Origin: CADEFX01 sp046154585
GTDB lineage: Bacteria > Pseudomonadota > Alphaproteobacteria > Rhizobiales > Hyphomicrobiaceae
Assembly (NCBI GenBank): GCA_046154585.1
Contig: JBJXDX010000038.1
Coordinates: 1 to 64,000, forward strand
Direction: 5' to 3'
Length of the DNA: 64,000 nucleotides
The notes under the pieces were generated by a model. That model was not told the origin of the DNA and did not search any database. It saw only the letters and a list, made by a program, of their open reading frames with translations. Below are positions 34,808-43,790 of the stretch, in pieces (positions within the stretch are counted from its first letter, which is position 1; every line of letters begins with the position of its first letter). The translations under genes and the position numbers were made by a program.

Positions 34808-36504
34808 TTGGTTCCGTTGGCGGCGGCCACCGACCGCTTGATGCGGTAGAGCTGGAAGCGGCTGGCGTTCTGCACCAGCGTCAGATGCTCGGGCGCCGGG
34901 TTCTCGGAGTCGTCGTCCGTGAAGAGAACGTAGAGATAGTCGAACTTCGTGTTCCAGTCCTGCCAATAGGAGTCCTCCTCGGCGTCGGATTGGGTTGCGT
35001 TCGCCGGCTCCGGATCGCTCGGCGTTGCCTCTGCTGCCGCGAGCAGCACGCGCTCTATGGTCGGCGGCGTCCCGTCCTGCGTGTCGACTAGGCCCTGGAA
35101 CTCGGGCTTCACGCGCAAAATCTGCTTGCCGACCACCGTGAATGCGGTCGTCACCAGCGCGGATCGCTCGATGATGGCGAGGCACGCCGCATGCACGAGG
35201 CCGAGGTCCGAAACATCGTCACCGCCCGAGGAGTGGCCATAAGCCACGAGCACCTTCGAGCCCGGTTTGATGCGCTTGACCGAGCCTCGGAATTCGCTGG
35301 TCGTGGTGGACAGGTTGGCCCACGATACATTGACCTCGATCACGCGCACAATTACCAGCGTGAAGACGACCGCAATGAAGGCGCGCCTGACAAGGCGGTG
35401 CTGCAGGCTCATGTCGATGCAGCCGAACAGCATGAAGGCGAGCGCTATCGGCAGACGCTGATCCGTCATGTAGGTGGCAAACATGACGCGCGGCAGCGCC
35501 AGATAAATGATTGTTCCAACCACGAGCGTCACCCAAGCCATGGGATGCACCCGCAGCAGTCCGCGCCGCGCCGCCCAGGTCGCTCCAGCCGCCAGCGTCG
35601 CGGCAATGCCCAGCGCCACGATGTCAGAGTACAGCTCGATGACGTACATCAAGCCGTCGATCTTGCCGCGCGGCTCCCATGAAATTTCAGTCGCGAGGTG
35701 CCGTGTGGGGCTGGCGAGCAGCAGCGGTATGACCGGCAAAAACGGCAGTCCGGCAGCGAAGAATGCGAGGAGACGCGGCTGCCAAGGCTCGCGGCGCGTC
35801 ATGTAAAGCCGCCACAGTTCGTAGGCCAGCAGGCCTATGCCGTAAATGCCGACGGAGAAAAGGTGGCAGAAGAACATCGCCGCCACGAACGCCGTCGCCA
35901 CGGGAAGCCGCAGCACCGGGTGTTCCTTGAGCCAAATCCAGGCAGCAAGTCCCCACAGCGCCAGACCGATGCCGAAGATGTAGTTCATTACCCCGACGAG
36001 GAAGACGTAGTTGTAGAGGAGCGGGATGGCGAGAAGCGGCACCGGCGTCCAGCGCCCGAACAGCGCCCGGCCGAGCGCCATGCTGCCGGAGATGATGAGA
36101 ACGAAACACGTGGCCATAAAGATCTGCCCGGCCAGATAGATCCGCATGAAACGGCCCAGAACCGGGACGATGAGGTCCATCATCAGGTTCGGGATGATCG
36201 TCCATTCGATCTGGTAGTACTGAGCGAGCGTCGGATCGCTGGCGCCGCGCGCGATCACGTGCATGCGCGCGAGATGATTGATGTAGTCCGAGAGCGGCGG
36301 AAGCGGATAGGTCCAGATTGGGATCGAGATGGCCAGCAGCAGAACGCCGAACAGCACCAAAAGTTGGTTGGCCGGAAAACCGGACGCGCGCCGGTACCCT
36401 AGCCCCCTAGGAGACTGCAACACCCTGGTGTTGTCTGCCTTGTCCTGCACGTCGACCCGCCAATGGTCCAGCCGCATCCCGGTGAGCCGGACCGCTCTAA
36501 GCAC
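34804..36504 (-). CDS. multi-pass membrane protein of unknown function (GT-C-like topology)
   Basis: A 566-residue integral membrane protein. I count about ten hydrophobic spans between residues 48 and 390 (e.g. QLLVLFGVLLLAISIPIWTY, PLLAIPLLYNYVFLVGVMNY). A soluble C-terminal domain (about 400-566) follows. The YPLPPLSDYINHLARM loop after the first span recalls GT-C glycosyltransferases and related membrane transferases, but no catalytic motif is proven. The C-terminal DEEDSYWQDW-type acidic stretch is unusual. The start is taken as GTG 36504 with GAGG upstream; ATG 36477 is the alternative. Confidence 0.72.
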   Translation of the reverse strand: MLRAVRLTGMRLDHWRVDVQDKADNTRVLQSPRGLGYRRASGFPANQLLVLFGVLLLAISIPIWTYPLPPLSDYINHLARMHVIARGASDPTLAQYYQIEWTIIPNLMMDLIVPVLGRFMRIYLAGQIFMATCFVLIISGSMALGRALFGRWTPVPLLAIPLLYNYVFLVGVMNYIFGIGLALWGLAAWIWLKEHPVLRLPVATAFVAAMFFCHLFSVGIYGIGLLAYELWRLYMTRREPWQPRLLAFFAAGLPFLPVIPLLLASPTRHLATEISWEPRGKIDGLMYVIELYSDIVALGIAATLAAGATWAARRGLLRVHPMAWVTLVVGTIIYLALPRVMFATYMTDQRLPIALAFMLFGCIDMSLQHRLVRRAFIAVVFTLVIVRVIEVNVSWANLSTTTSEFRGSVKRIKPGSKVLVAYGHSSGGDDVSDLGLVHAACLAIIERSALVTTAFTVVGKQILRVKPEFQGLVDTQDGTPPTIERVLLAAAEATPSDPEPANATQSDAEEDSYWQDWNTKFDYLYVLFTDDDSENPAPEHLTLVQNASRFQLYRIKRSVAAANGTN

Positions 36505-36657
36505 ATAGCCTCAGATGTGCAAGCCGGGCCTGAACCTGCAGTGAATACCAGTAATTGTTATGGGGGATTACAGATCTGACGAAACAGAGGCGACGACGCC
36601 ACAGCGAGCGCTTTTGCGGATCAGCTGTGCCAAAGTTGGTACGGCAACGCGCTGAAC

Positions 36658-36681
36658 CAGGATCGCTTCGGTTTGAACCAC
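36658..36681. repeat. dispersed repeat copy 2 (CAGGATCG core)
   Basis: Second copy of the repeat at 33370-33393, in the same orientation, in the 200-bp gap downstream of rplQ. Differences are four single bases. Confidence 0.45.
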
Positions 36682-36706
36682 CTCGTTTCGCCCGCAGCGC
36701 TTGCCG

Positions 36707-37135
36707 TCAGGCAGAGGTGCCCTCGTCGGCCTTCGCGGCTTCGTGGCGTGCCCGGTCTTCGGCGCCCTTGACTGTCGTATCGCGGTCGACCAGCTCGATC
36801 ACCGCGCGCGGAGCGGAATCGCCAAAGCGGAAGCCCGCCTTCAACACGCGCGTATAGCCGCCGGCGCGGTTCTTGTAGCGCGGGGCGAGCGTATCGAACA
36901 GCTTCTTGACCATCGCATCGTCGCGCAGGCGCGCGACCGCCAGCCTGCGCGAATTCAAGTCACCGCGCTTGGCGAGCGTGATGTACTTGTCCATGACGCG
37001 CTTCAGGTCCTTGGCCTTGGGCAGCGTCGTGACGATCTGCTCGTGCTTGATGAGGGCTGCAGCCATGTTGGAGAACATGGCTTGGCGGTGTCCGCTGTCG
37101 CGGCCGAGACGCCGTCCAAGCTTGTTATGTCGCAT
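36707..37135 (-). CDS. rplQ: 50S ribosomal protein L17
   Basis: A 142-residue ribosomal protein. MRHNKLGRRLGRDSGHRQAM at the N-terminus is diagnostic. Also present are LIKHEQIVTTLPKAKDLKRV and RAGGYTRVLKAGFRFGDSAP. The C-terminal VKGAEDRARHEAAKADEGTS tail is a normal alphaproteobacterial extension. It follows rpoA after 95 bp as the last gene of the alpha operon. Confidence 0.98.
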   Translation of the reverse strand: MRHNKLGRRLGRDSGHRQAMFSNMAAALIKHEQIVTTLPKAKDLKRVMDKYITLAKRGDLNSRRLAVARLRDDAMVKKLFDTLAPRYKNRAGGYTRVLKAGFRFGDSAPRAVIELVDRDTTVKGAEDRARHEAAKADEGTSA

Positions 37136-37230
37136 GTTAATGACCCTTACGTTGTTTGCCGGGGAGGTTCTGCGGCCTCACCTCGTCAGATGAGCGGGCA
37201 GCGACTATTCGCTACCCGCTAAGTCCGGTC

Positions 37231-38247
37231 TCAATACTGATCCTCGTAGCGCTTGGCCAGATCCTCGATGTTGTCGGGCGGCCAGTTCGGCACTTCCATG
37301 CCGAGATGCAGACCCATGGAGGCCAGAACCTCCTTGATCTCGTTCAGCGACTTGCGCCCGAAGTTCGGGGTCCGCAGCATCTCGGCTTCCGTCTTCTGGA
37401 TCAGGTCGCCGATGTAGACGATGTTGTCGTTCTTCAGGCAGTTGGCCGAGCGCACGGACAGCTCGAGCTCGTCCACCTTCTTGAGCAGAGCGGCGTTGAA
37501 CGCGAGCTCCGGATGCGAGCGCTCCTCGACGGCCTTCTTCGGCTCCTCGAAGTTGATGAAGACGGCCAGCTGGTCCTGGAGAATGCGGGCGGCGAGCGCC
37601 ACCGCGTCCTCGGCCTTGATCGAGCCATCGGTCTCCAGCGTCATGGTGAGCTTGTCGTAATCGAGAACCTGGCCTTCACGCGTGTTCTCGACGCGGTAGG
37701 ATACCTTCTTGACCGGGCTGTAGAGGCTGTCGACCGGGATCAGGCCGATCGGCGCGTCCTCGGGGCGGTTGCGCTCGGCTGGAACGTAGCCCTTGCCGAT
37801 CGAGGCCGTGAACTCCATGCGGATCGCTGCCCCCTGGTCCAGGTTGCAGATCACATGCTCAGGATTGAGGATCTCGATATCGGAGCTGGTTTCGATATCG
37901 CCGGCCTTGGCGGGTCCGCGCCCTTCCTTCTTGAGCACCATGCGCTTGGCGCCGTCGGAATGAATGCGCAGCGCGATGTCCTTGATGTTGAGGATGATGT
38001 TTGTCACGTCCTCGCGCACGCCCGGCACCGACGAGAACTCGTGCAGCACGCCGTCGATGTGCACGGTGTTGATGGCCGCGCCCTGCAGCGAGGACAGCAG
38101 CACGCGCCGCAGCGCGTTGCCCAGCGTCATGCCGAACCCGCGCTCGAGCGGCTCGGCAACGATCGTTGCCGTTCGCCCACGCTCCCGGCCGGGCTCGATG
38201 TCGAGCTTCGTCGGCTTGATGAGATCCTGCCAGTTTTTCTGCAACAC
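37231..38247 (-). CDS. rpoA: DNA-directed RNA polymerase alpha subunit
   Basis: A 338-residue subunit that nucleates RNA polymerase assembly and contacts UP elements and activators. The N-terminal domain starts MLQKNWQDLIKPTKLDIEPG, with ERGFGMTLGNALRRVLLSSL. The C-terminal domain has ELELSVRSANCLKNDNIVYI and IGDLIQKTEAEMLRTPNFGR. The start is read as GTG 38247 with an AGAGG box 8 bases upstream. Confidence 0.97.
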   Translation of the reverse strand: MLQKNWQDLIKPTKLDIEPGRERGRTATIVAEPLERGFGMTLGNALRRVLLSSLQGAAINTVHIDGVLHEFSSVPGVREDVTNIILNIKDIALRIHSDGAKRMVLKKEGRGPAKAGDIETSSDIEILNPEHVICNLDQGAAIRMEFTASIGKGYVPAERNRPEDAPIGLIPVDSLYSPVKKVSYRVENTREGQVLDYDKLTMTLETDGSIKAEDAVALAARILQDQLAVFINFEEPKKAVEERSHPELAFNAALLKKVDELELSVRSANCLKNDNIVYIGDLIQKTEAEMLRTPNFGRKSLNEIKEVLASMGLHLGMEVPNWPPDNIEDLAKRYEDQY

Positions 38248-38363
38248 GGTGATACCTCTGCACTTGCGGGCGCCGGCTCTACACGCAGCGGGCGCCAATG
38301 GAATCGATGTACCGCTCCAACTTCAGCGCCGTCTTCAAGATCGCAGCGCTACGGATTCGGGAA

Positions 38364-38768
38364 TTACACGCGCCGGCGCTTCCTCGGCCGGCAGCCGTTG
38401 TGCGGGATCGGCGTCACGTCGCGGATCGACGTGATCTGGAAACCGCCAGCCTGCAGCGCGCGCAGCGCCGACTCGCGGCCCGAGCCCGGACCGCTGACCT
38501 CGACCTCGAGGATCTTCATGCCGTGCTCGGCGGCCTTCTTGCCGGCGTCCTCGGCGGCCACCTGCGCCGCATACGGCGTCGATTTGCGCGATCCCTTGAA
38601 GCCCATCGTTCCCGACGACGACCAGGCGATGGTATTGCCCTGCGCGTCGGTGATCGTGATCATGGTGTTGTTGAACGACGCGTTCACGTGCGCGACGCCG
38701 GAAGAGATATTCTTCTTCTCGCGCTTGCGCACCTTGCCGCGCTGAACCTGCTGTGCCTCTTTCGCCAT
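38364..38768 (-). CDS. rpsK: 30S ribosomal protein S11
   Basis: A 134-residue platform protein of the small subunit. NISSGVAHVNASFNNTMITI, GNTIAWSSSGTMGFKGSRKS and RDVTPIPHNGCRPRKRRRV are diagnostic. It precedes rpoA in the alpha operon after a gap of about 116 bp. Confidence 0.98.
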   Translation of the reverse strand: MAKEAQQVQRGKVRKREKKNISSGVAHVNASFNNTMITITDAQGNTIAWSSSGTMGFKGSRKSTPYAAQVAAEDAGKKAAEHGMKILEVEVSGPGSGRESALRALQAGGFQITSIRDVTPIPHNGCRPRKRRRV

Positions 38769-38851
38769 GTCTCGGATTGCTCCCGCGATAACTCGTCAGG
38801 CGGCAGCAGAGCGGGCGCCGGAAGCAGCCCGCAGCATGCGCCGCATTGAAA

Positions 38852-39229
38852 CTACTTCGTCGCCTGCTTCTTGCCGGCGATCGCTTTGGCCGGCCCTTTG
38901 CGCGTGCGCGCATTGGTATGGGTCCGCTGCCCGCGCACGGGCAGACCGCGGCGATGCCGCAAACCCCGGTAGCAACCCAGATCCATCAGCCGCTTGATGT
39001 TCATCGCCACTTCGCGGCGCAGATCGCCTTCGACCACCAGATCGCGGTCGATCGTCTCGCGGATCTGCAACACTTCCGCATCCGTCAGCTGATTGACGCG
39101 ACGCTCATCGGGAATGCCGACCTTGGCGCAAATGTCCTTGGCATTCCTCGGTCCGACACCATGGATATACTGCAGCGCGATCACGACGCGCTTTTGTGTC
39201 GGGATGTTCACCCCTGCGATACGGGCCAC
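38852..39229 (-). CDS. rpsM: 30S ribosomal protein S13
   Basis: A 125-residue head protein of the small subunit. MARIAGVNIPTQKRVVIALQ, YIHGVGPRNAKDICAKVGIP, YRGLRHRRGLPVRGQRTHTN and ARTRKGPAKAIAGKKQATK are all family hallmarks. Here it is the first gene of its operon: adk and secY do not precede it, and a divergent GNAT gene does. Confidence 0.98.
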   Translation of the reverse strand: MARIAGVNIPTQKRVVIALQYIHGVGPRNAKDICAKVGIPDERRVNQLTDAEVLQIRETIDRDLVVEGDLRREVAMNIKRLMDLGCYRGLRHRRGLPVRGQRTHTNARTRKGPAKAIAGKKQATK

Positions 39230-39618
39230 ACGTCTCTCCTTGAAGATCTCGGCATGTCACCGGACCGCGGTGTCTTGTCCGAATAGGTCACCGGGTCAAA
39301 ATTCTGGCCGCACCATCGCCTGAGCCCAAGGGCTCAACCGACCTCACAACGCCATACACCGGCGCCCATGGAGAGCTGCCGGTTCCCGACGCTGCGTTAA
39401 TCAGTTCGCGAAAGTTTGGACCTTGTAGCGGAGGCGTCACGTTGCGTCAACTCTCTGTTGGCAGTGGCGCCTGGGCCACAGAACCCACGTCCCTTTAGGC
39501 ACGGGGAGCCGTCCCATTTATCCTTACCGTTCGCCGGGTTTCCGGCCTTGGCAGCCGCGGCCTCCGGCCTTAGCTTGCCTCGGCTCTATCCGATTTCAAG
39601 CGGCAACTTAAGGGCCGA
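39230..39618. promoter_or_regulatory. divergent gap with promoter of the rpsM operon
   Basis: A 389-bp gene-free stretch between rpsM (minus) and the GNAT gene (plus). It must hold the promoter of the alpha operon. A short hairpin, TGAGCCC-AA-GGGCTCA at 39321-39336, is the clearest element. I could not single out a convincing -35/-10 pair. Confidence 0.45.
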
Positions 39619-40218
39619 ATGACACTTCCCGACGGCTACAGCGACGTCCCTTCCGGCAAAATTGCAGCCGTGGTGACCCATCTTGAGATGACGGCACAGC
39701 CCCCCTCGCGTCCGGGCCCCGAGGTACTGGCGGTGACCGTCCGGGCAGTCCCGTCACCGGACGTGGGCTGGTATCGCGACCTGTATGCCCGCATCGGGGC
39801 GGATGACTGGTTGTGGTTCTCACGGCTCAAACTGACAACCGAGGCCCTGGAAGCAAAAATCCGCCATCCTCAGGTGGAGATCTTTGCGCTCACCGCGCAA
39901 GGGCGCGACGAGGGCCTGCTCGAGCTCAGTTTCGAAACCGAGGGAGAGTGCGAGCTGCTGTTCTTCGGGGTGACAACATCATTGATCGGCCAAGGCGCAG
40001 GCCGGCTGCTCATGAACACAGCCATCGCGCGTGCCTGGTCTCAGCCCATTCGACGCTTCTCAGTGCACACCTGCACCCTGGATCATCCGGGGGCACTTGC
40101 CTTCTATATGCGCTCCGGCTTCCGTCCCATCCGGCGGCAGATCGAGATTGCCGACGATCCCCGTCTCAGCGGCCTTCTCCCGGAGACCGCCGCACCACAC
40201 GTCCCGATCATCCGATAA
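39619..40218 (+). CDS. GNAT-family N-acetyltransferase
   Basis: A 199-residue acetyltransferase. The acetyl-CoA loop is FFGVTTSLIGQGAGRLLMNT (motif A, GQGAG) around residues 115-134, followed by TCTLDHPGALAFYMRSGFRP (motif B). GWYRDLYARIGADDWLWFSR near residues 50-69 is a characteristic N-terminal piece of one GNAT subgroup. Its acceptor is unknown. It is divergent from rpsM; the following periplasmic protein gene lies 104 bp on in the same direction. Confidence 0.88.
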   Translation: MTLPDGYSDVPSGKIAAVVTHLEMTAQPPSRPGPEVLAVTVRAVPSPDVGWYRDLYARIGADDWLWFSRLKLTTEALEAKIRHPQVEIFALTAQGRDEGLLELSFETEGECELLFFGVTTSLIGQGAGRLLMNTAIARAWSQPIRRFSVHTCTLDHPGALAFYMRSGFRPIRRQIEIADDPRLSGLLPETAAPHVPIIR

Positions 40219-40322
40219 GCCGCGCCCACAACGGGACAGCCCTTAACCCTACCAGACCCTCCCTGGCGACCTTTTTGCACCTGGCGTGCGAACGAACGAC
40301 TTTGCGCCAGTTGGGAACGCCC

Positions 40323-42155
40323 ATGCGACGAATTTTACCGCCCTGTGTGCTGATATGTGGGATTTTGGGAACCGCCAACGCGCAAAGTGAGCCGCAAGAT
40401 AAGCTTTTCGACAGGCTGGTGGGGGAGGTCTCACCTGTTTCGGTCATCGAGCCCACCCAAATCGTTTCATCCGCTGAAACAACGGCTGTGCCGAACCGGC
40501 ATGAACTGATCGAAAACACGACGCTCAGAACCACGTCGGCGGGACCGACCGATTTGGTTAAGGCGATCACGACGGACGAGTCCTCCAATGGCACCATGCC
40601 GTCAGCCGCCGGCAAGGCGTGGACTTGGCGCATTCTTCGCTTGGAATGGACCGACACCGACGAGCAGGGCTTCGAGGAGTTTGTCCGGCGCATCGGCGAG
40701 AGCGACTGCAAGACGATGCAGGAATGCCTCACGAGCCCGTCCGCCAATCCGCGCTTCCACGCGACCAACCCGCCTGACATGCGCTTCTTCGCCGATTGCG
40801 CTGACCTGCCCTATCTCCTTCGTGCTTATTACGCCTGGAAGAGCGGGTTGCCCTTTTCGTTCGCGAGCGCCATGCGTTCGCTGGGCTCACCCGGTGACAT
40901 CCGCTACAACAACGGCAACCGGGTCAGCGCGCGCAAGGACCTGATCGCGGCCGGCATCGACGCGCGTCGCGCCATCCCCGACATCACCACGCTCGTCACC
41001 ACCGCGCAGTTCCGCACCGCGCCGGAGGCGACCGGCCAGCTCCTGCCGGACCAATACCCGGTCGGCATGACCCGCAGCAGCATCAAGCCCGGCACCATCA
41101 TCTATGACGCCTACGGGCATATCGCTGTTGTTTACAACGTCACGCGCGAGGGCCGCGTGCTGTTCATGGATTCGCATCCCGACAACTCGCTCACGCGGGG
41201 ACTATACGGCCGCGCCTTTCATCGGCAGGCCCCGTCCGTCGGCGGCGGCTTCAAGCGCTGGCGGCCGTTGAAGCTTGCGGGCGCCACGCGCCAGAGCGAC
41301 GGCAGCTACACCGGCGGACGCGTCGAGCTCGCGCCAGATCATCGGCTCAGCGACTGGTCCGATGAGCAATACTTCGGCACCGAGACACCTCGCACAACAG
41401 ACTGGCGCGAGGCGCGTTTCACCATCAACGGCCGCGAGAAGGACTACTACCACTTCGTGCGCCTGCGCCTGGCACCTGCAGGCTTTCGCTACGATCCGAT
41501 CGATGAAACGCGCGTCATGGTGCGCAACCTGTGCCGTGACATCCACTACCGGCGGGAGGCCATCGACTTCGCCCTCAAGGCGGGCTTGCATCGGCGCACG
41601 CCGCCGGCACGCCTGCCCTACAATATCTATGGCACGGACGGACCTTGGGAGATCTACTCCACGCCCTCGCGCGATGCCCGCCTCAAGACCGGCTTCAAGG
41701 AGCTGCGCGACGAGATAGCCCGCTTTCTCGAGCTGAATGCCCGCAACAGCGACGAAATCATCTACACAGGCACCGACTTGAAGCAGGACCTGCGCGAGGT
41801 ATACGAGGCTGAAACCGCGGCCTGCACCGTCACTTACACGCGCAGCAATGGCACCCCCACCACGCTGACGTTCCGCGACGTCGCCGTGCGCCTTTTCGAC
41901 CTGTCCTTCGATCCCTACCAGTGTGTCGAGCGCCGCTGGGGCGCGAGCACCGCGGAGGAGCTTGCAAGCTGTCCTGACGCGGACGTTAAAACGGCTTGGT
42001 ATAACGCGCAGCAGCGCCTGCGTAATCAGATCGACCGCGTCTACGACGCCCGCATGGATTTCACGCTGGCCGACCTGAAGAAGAAACCACCCGGCAGCGG
42101 CGTCGACGCGCCGCCCGATATCAGCATCTCAGCACTGATCGACGGCGGGCACTGA
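40323..42155 (+). CDS. exported protein with putative papain-like Cys/His/Asp centre
   Basis: A 610-residue periplasmic or secreted protein I do not recognise. Residues 1-20 are a signal peptide (CVLICGILGTANA^QS). Cys159 in FADCADLPYLLRAYYAWKSG followed by helix, His266 in YGHIAVVYNV and Asp283 in FMDSHPDN are in the order and spacing of NlpC/P60 or papain-like amidases. NIYGTDGPWEIYSTPSRDAR and the C-terminal LRNQIDRVYDARMDFTLADL are further conserved-looking segments. It may act on peptidoglycan or envelope peptides; that is inference. The ATG at 40323 sits just ahead of the signal peptide. Confidence 0.68.
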   Translation: MRRILPPCVLICGILGTANAQSEPQDKLFDRLVGEVSPVSVIEPTQIVSSAETTAVPNRHELIENTTLRTTSAGPTDLVKAITTDESSNGTMPSAAGKAWTWRILRLEWTDTDEQGFEEFVRRIGESDCKTMQECLTSPSANPRFHATNPPDMRFFADCADLPYLLRAYYAWKSGLPFSFASAMRSLGSPGDIRYNNGNRVSARKDLIAAGIDARRAIPDITTLVTTAQFRTAPEATGQLLPDQYPVGMTRSSIKPGTIIYDAYGHIAVVYNVTREGRVLFMDSHPDNSLTRGLYGRAFHRQAPSVGGGFKRWRPLKLAGATRQSDGSYTGGRVELAPDHRLSDWSDEQYFGTETPRTTDWREARFTINGREKDYYHFVRLRLAPAGFRYDPIDETRVMVRNLCRDIHYRREAIDFALKAGLHRRTPPARLPYNIYGTDGPWEIYSTPSRDARLKTGFKELRDEIARFLELNARNSDEIIYTGTDLKQDLREVYEAETAACTVTYTRSNGTPTTLTFRDVAVRLFDLSFDPYQCVERRWGASTAEELASCPDADVKTAWYNAQQRLRNQIDRVYDARMDFTLADLKKKPPGSGVDAPPDISISALIDGGH

Positions 42156-42174
42156 CCCGCCGCCGACTGTTATG

Positions 42175-42975
42175 TTATTCCGCCGCCACGCGATAGCGCC
42201 TCGCGTACTCCATCAATGCATCGTCGGCGCACGCCTTGATCGGCGTGAAGTCGCGGTGGGCGATGAACTCCGGCCGCTTGAACTGCGTGATGTGGTTGGA
42301 GACTGCGCACAGCGTCAGATACACAATCTTGCGCGGATAGGGCGTGATGTTGGACGGCGACGCGTGCGCCAGGTTGCCGTGGAACATCAGCACCGTACCG
42401 GGCTTGCCGGTCGGCGCGACGATGCCGCCTTCGTCAACGAGCTTGGTCACCGTCTCGTTGTCGAGCGTCCACAGCGGATAGCTGGTCGTGGCCTTGTCGT
42501 GCCCGGCCGCCAGCGTGCCCTGCTTGTGGCTCTTGGGAATGAACATCAGCGGGCCGTTGATCGGCATCACCTCGTCGAGGAACACCGAGATGTTCATGGC
42601 GCGCGCCTCCGGCATGCCGTCGTCCCGCTTCCAGGTGCCGTAGTCCTGATGCCACTGCCACACCTCGCCGTCGAACGGCGCCTTGGCGTTGATCTTGAAC
42701 TGATGCATGTAGACCGGCTCGCCGAAGAACTGCTCAAGCGGCTCGATCAAGCGTGGATGCCGGCCCAGAATTCCGAACGCCTCGTTGTAGGTATGTGCAG
42801 CAAATGCCGTGCGCGGCGCACCCGACTTCTCGCGCCAGACTTCCTCGCGGCTGGACTTGTAGATCTCCTCGGCCTCTGCCCGCAGAACCGCCATCTCCTC
42901 GCCGGAGAAGCAGTTCTGCATCACGATGTAACCCTGCTCGTCGAAGTCCTTGAGCTGTTGCTGCGTGAGCTTCAT
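42175..42975 (-). CDS. phytanoyl-CoA dioxygenase (PhyH) family oxygenase
   Basis: A 266-residue Fe(II)/2-oxoglutarate oxygenase. The metal site is His109-x-Asp111 in WQWHQDYGTWKRDD and a distal His in MFHGNLAHASPSN. DEQGYIVMQNCFSGEEMAVL and PKSHKQGTLAAGH are typical of the family. Substrate is unknown. ATG 42975 lies 20 bp after the stop of the GntR gene, so the two are cotranscribed and the regulator probably controls the enzyme. Confidence 0.87.
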   Translation of the reverse strand: MKLTQQQLKDFDEQGYIVMQNCFSGEEMAVLRAEAEEIYKSSREEVWREKSGAPRTAFAAHTYNEAFGILGRHPRLIEPLEQFFGEPVYMHQFKINAKAPFDGEVWQWHQDYGTWKRDDGMPEARAMNISVFLDEVMPINGPLMFIPKSHKQGTLAAGHDKATTSYPLWTLDNETVTKLVDEGGIVAPTGKPGTVLMFHGNLAHASPSNITPYPRKIVYLTLCAVSNHITQFKRPEFIAHRDFTPIKACADDALMEYARRYRVAAE

Positions 42976-42995
42976 GGGTCTCCTCCTGTCGTTGC

Positions 42996-43703
42996 TTATG
43001 GACTTTGTTGCGTATGCTCGGTCGCCCTCAATCGCTCGAGGCGTCGCGCCGTGTCCTCGCCGGCGCCAGCCACATGATGGCGCATCAGCGTCGCCGCCTT
43101 GTCGGGTTTGCCTTCCAGAACCGCCGCCAGAACGAGCGCATGCTCGCTCCACACGCGCTGGCGGATTTTTGGATCGGTCAGAACCGATCCCATAGAGCGC
43201 ATGAAATGCGGCCACTGATCCGAGATCGTTTCGGTGATCGCCGTGTTGCCCGACATGAGATGCAGCACGGAATGAAAGGCCACATCGGCATCGACGAGAT
43301 CGACGATCTTGGCATCAGCACCAAGGTTTGCCCCCTTGGTCAACGCCTCTTGCGCCGCTCTGCGCTCGCGCTCCGTCAGCTTCCCCGCCGCCGCACGCCG
43401 GGCGGCGAGCTCCGCTGCCAGCCCCTCGAGCGACTCGCGCACCTGGTAGAGATCGCGAATGCGCTGCGCATCGAGCGGGGCGACGATCAAGCCGCGCTTG
43501 CCGTGCTCGATGAGCAGGCCGCGGCGCCTCAGAAGTTGCAGGGCATGGCTGACAGGTTGGCGCGAAACGCCGAGCCGGGTAGCAATGCTTTCTTGGGTCA
43601 CGCGCGTGCCAGGCGCGAGCGTTCCATCAACGATCGCGGCCAGAAGCCGGTCATGCACCTGGTCGATGAGGTCGGGCGACGCCGTGAGGGCAATCAGCGA
43701 CAA
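42996..43703 (-). CDS. GntR-family regulator, FadR/FCD type
   Basis: A 235-residue repressor or activator. The winged-helix domain (residues 10-75) has the recognition helix segment VTQESIATRLGVSRQPVSHA. The FCD ligand domain follows (IVDLVDADVAFHSVLHLMSG). It lies upstream of and cotranscribed with the PhyH oxygenase, so the oxygenase substrate or its product is the likely effector. A 16-bp palindrome 48 bp upstream of its start is a candidate operator. Confidence 0.9.
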   Translation of the reverse strand: MSLIALTASPDLIDQVHDRLLAAIVDGTLAPGTRVTQESIATRLGVSRQPVSHALQLLRRRGLLIEHGKRGLIVAPLDAQRIRDLYQVRESLEGLAAELAARRAAAGKLTERERRAAQEALTKGANLGADAKIVDLVDADVAFHSVLHLMSGNTAITETISDQWPHFMRSMGSVLTDPKIRQRVWSEHALVLAAVLEGKPDKAATLMRHHVAGAGEDTARRLERLRATEHTQQSP

Positions 43704-43750
43704 ACCAAAACCCTCCCAAGAAAAGCATGTCCTTTTCGGGAGTTTATAGA

Positions 43751-43766
43751 ATTCTGAATTCAGAAT
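43751..43766. promoter_or_regulatory. GntR operator candidate ATTCTGAATTCAGAAT
   Basis: A perfect 16-bp palindrome in the 87-bp gap between the GntR and MATE genes. Its length, AT-rich core and position suit a GntR-FCD autoregulatory operator. The MATE gene lies on the same strand upstream, so the site is the promoter region of the GntR-PhyH operon. Confidence 0.6.
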
Positions 43767-43790
43767 GCAATCGATTTTCGAGGACAGATC

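Noticed and set aside
36505..36706. A small gene downstream of rplQ
   Set aside because: Short frames exist but have no ribosome site and cover the dispersed repeat.
37156..38745. A 529-codon plus-strand frame opposite rpoA and rpsK
   Set aside because: Its length only reflects strong codon bias of the ribosomal operon on the minus strand.
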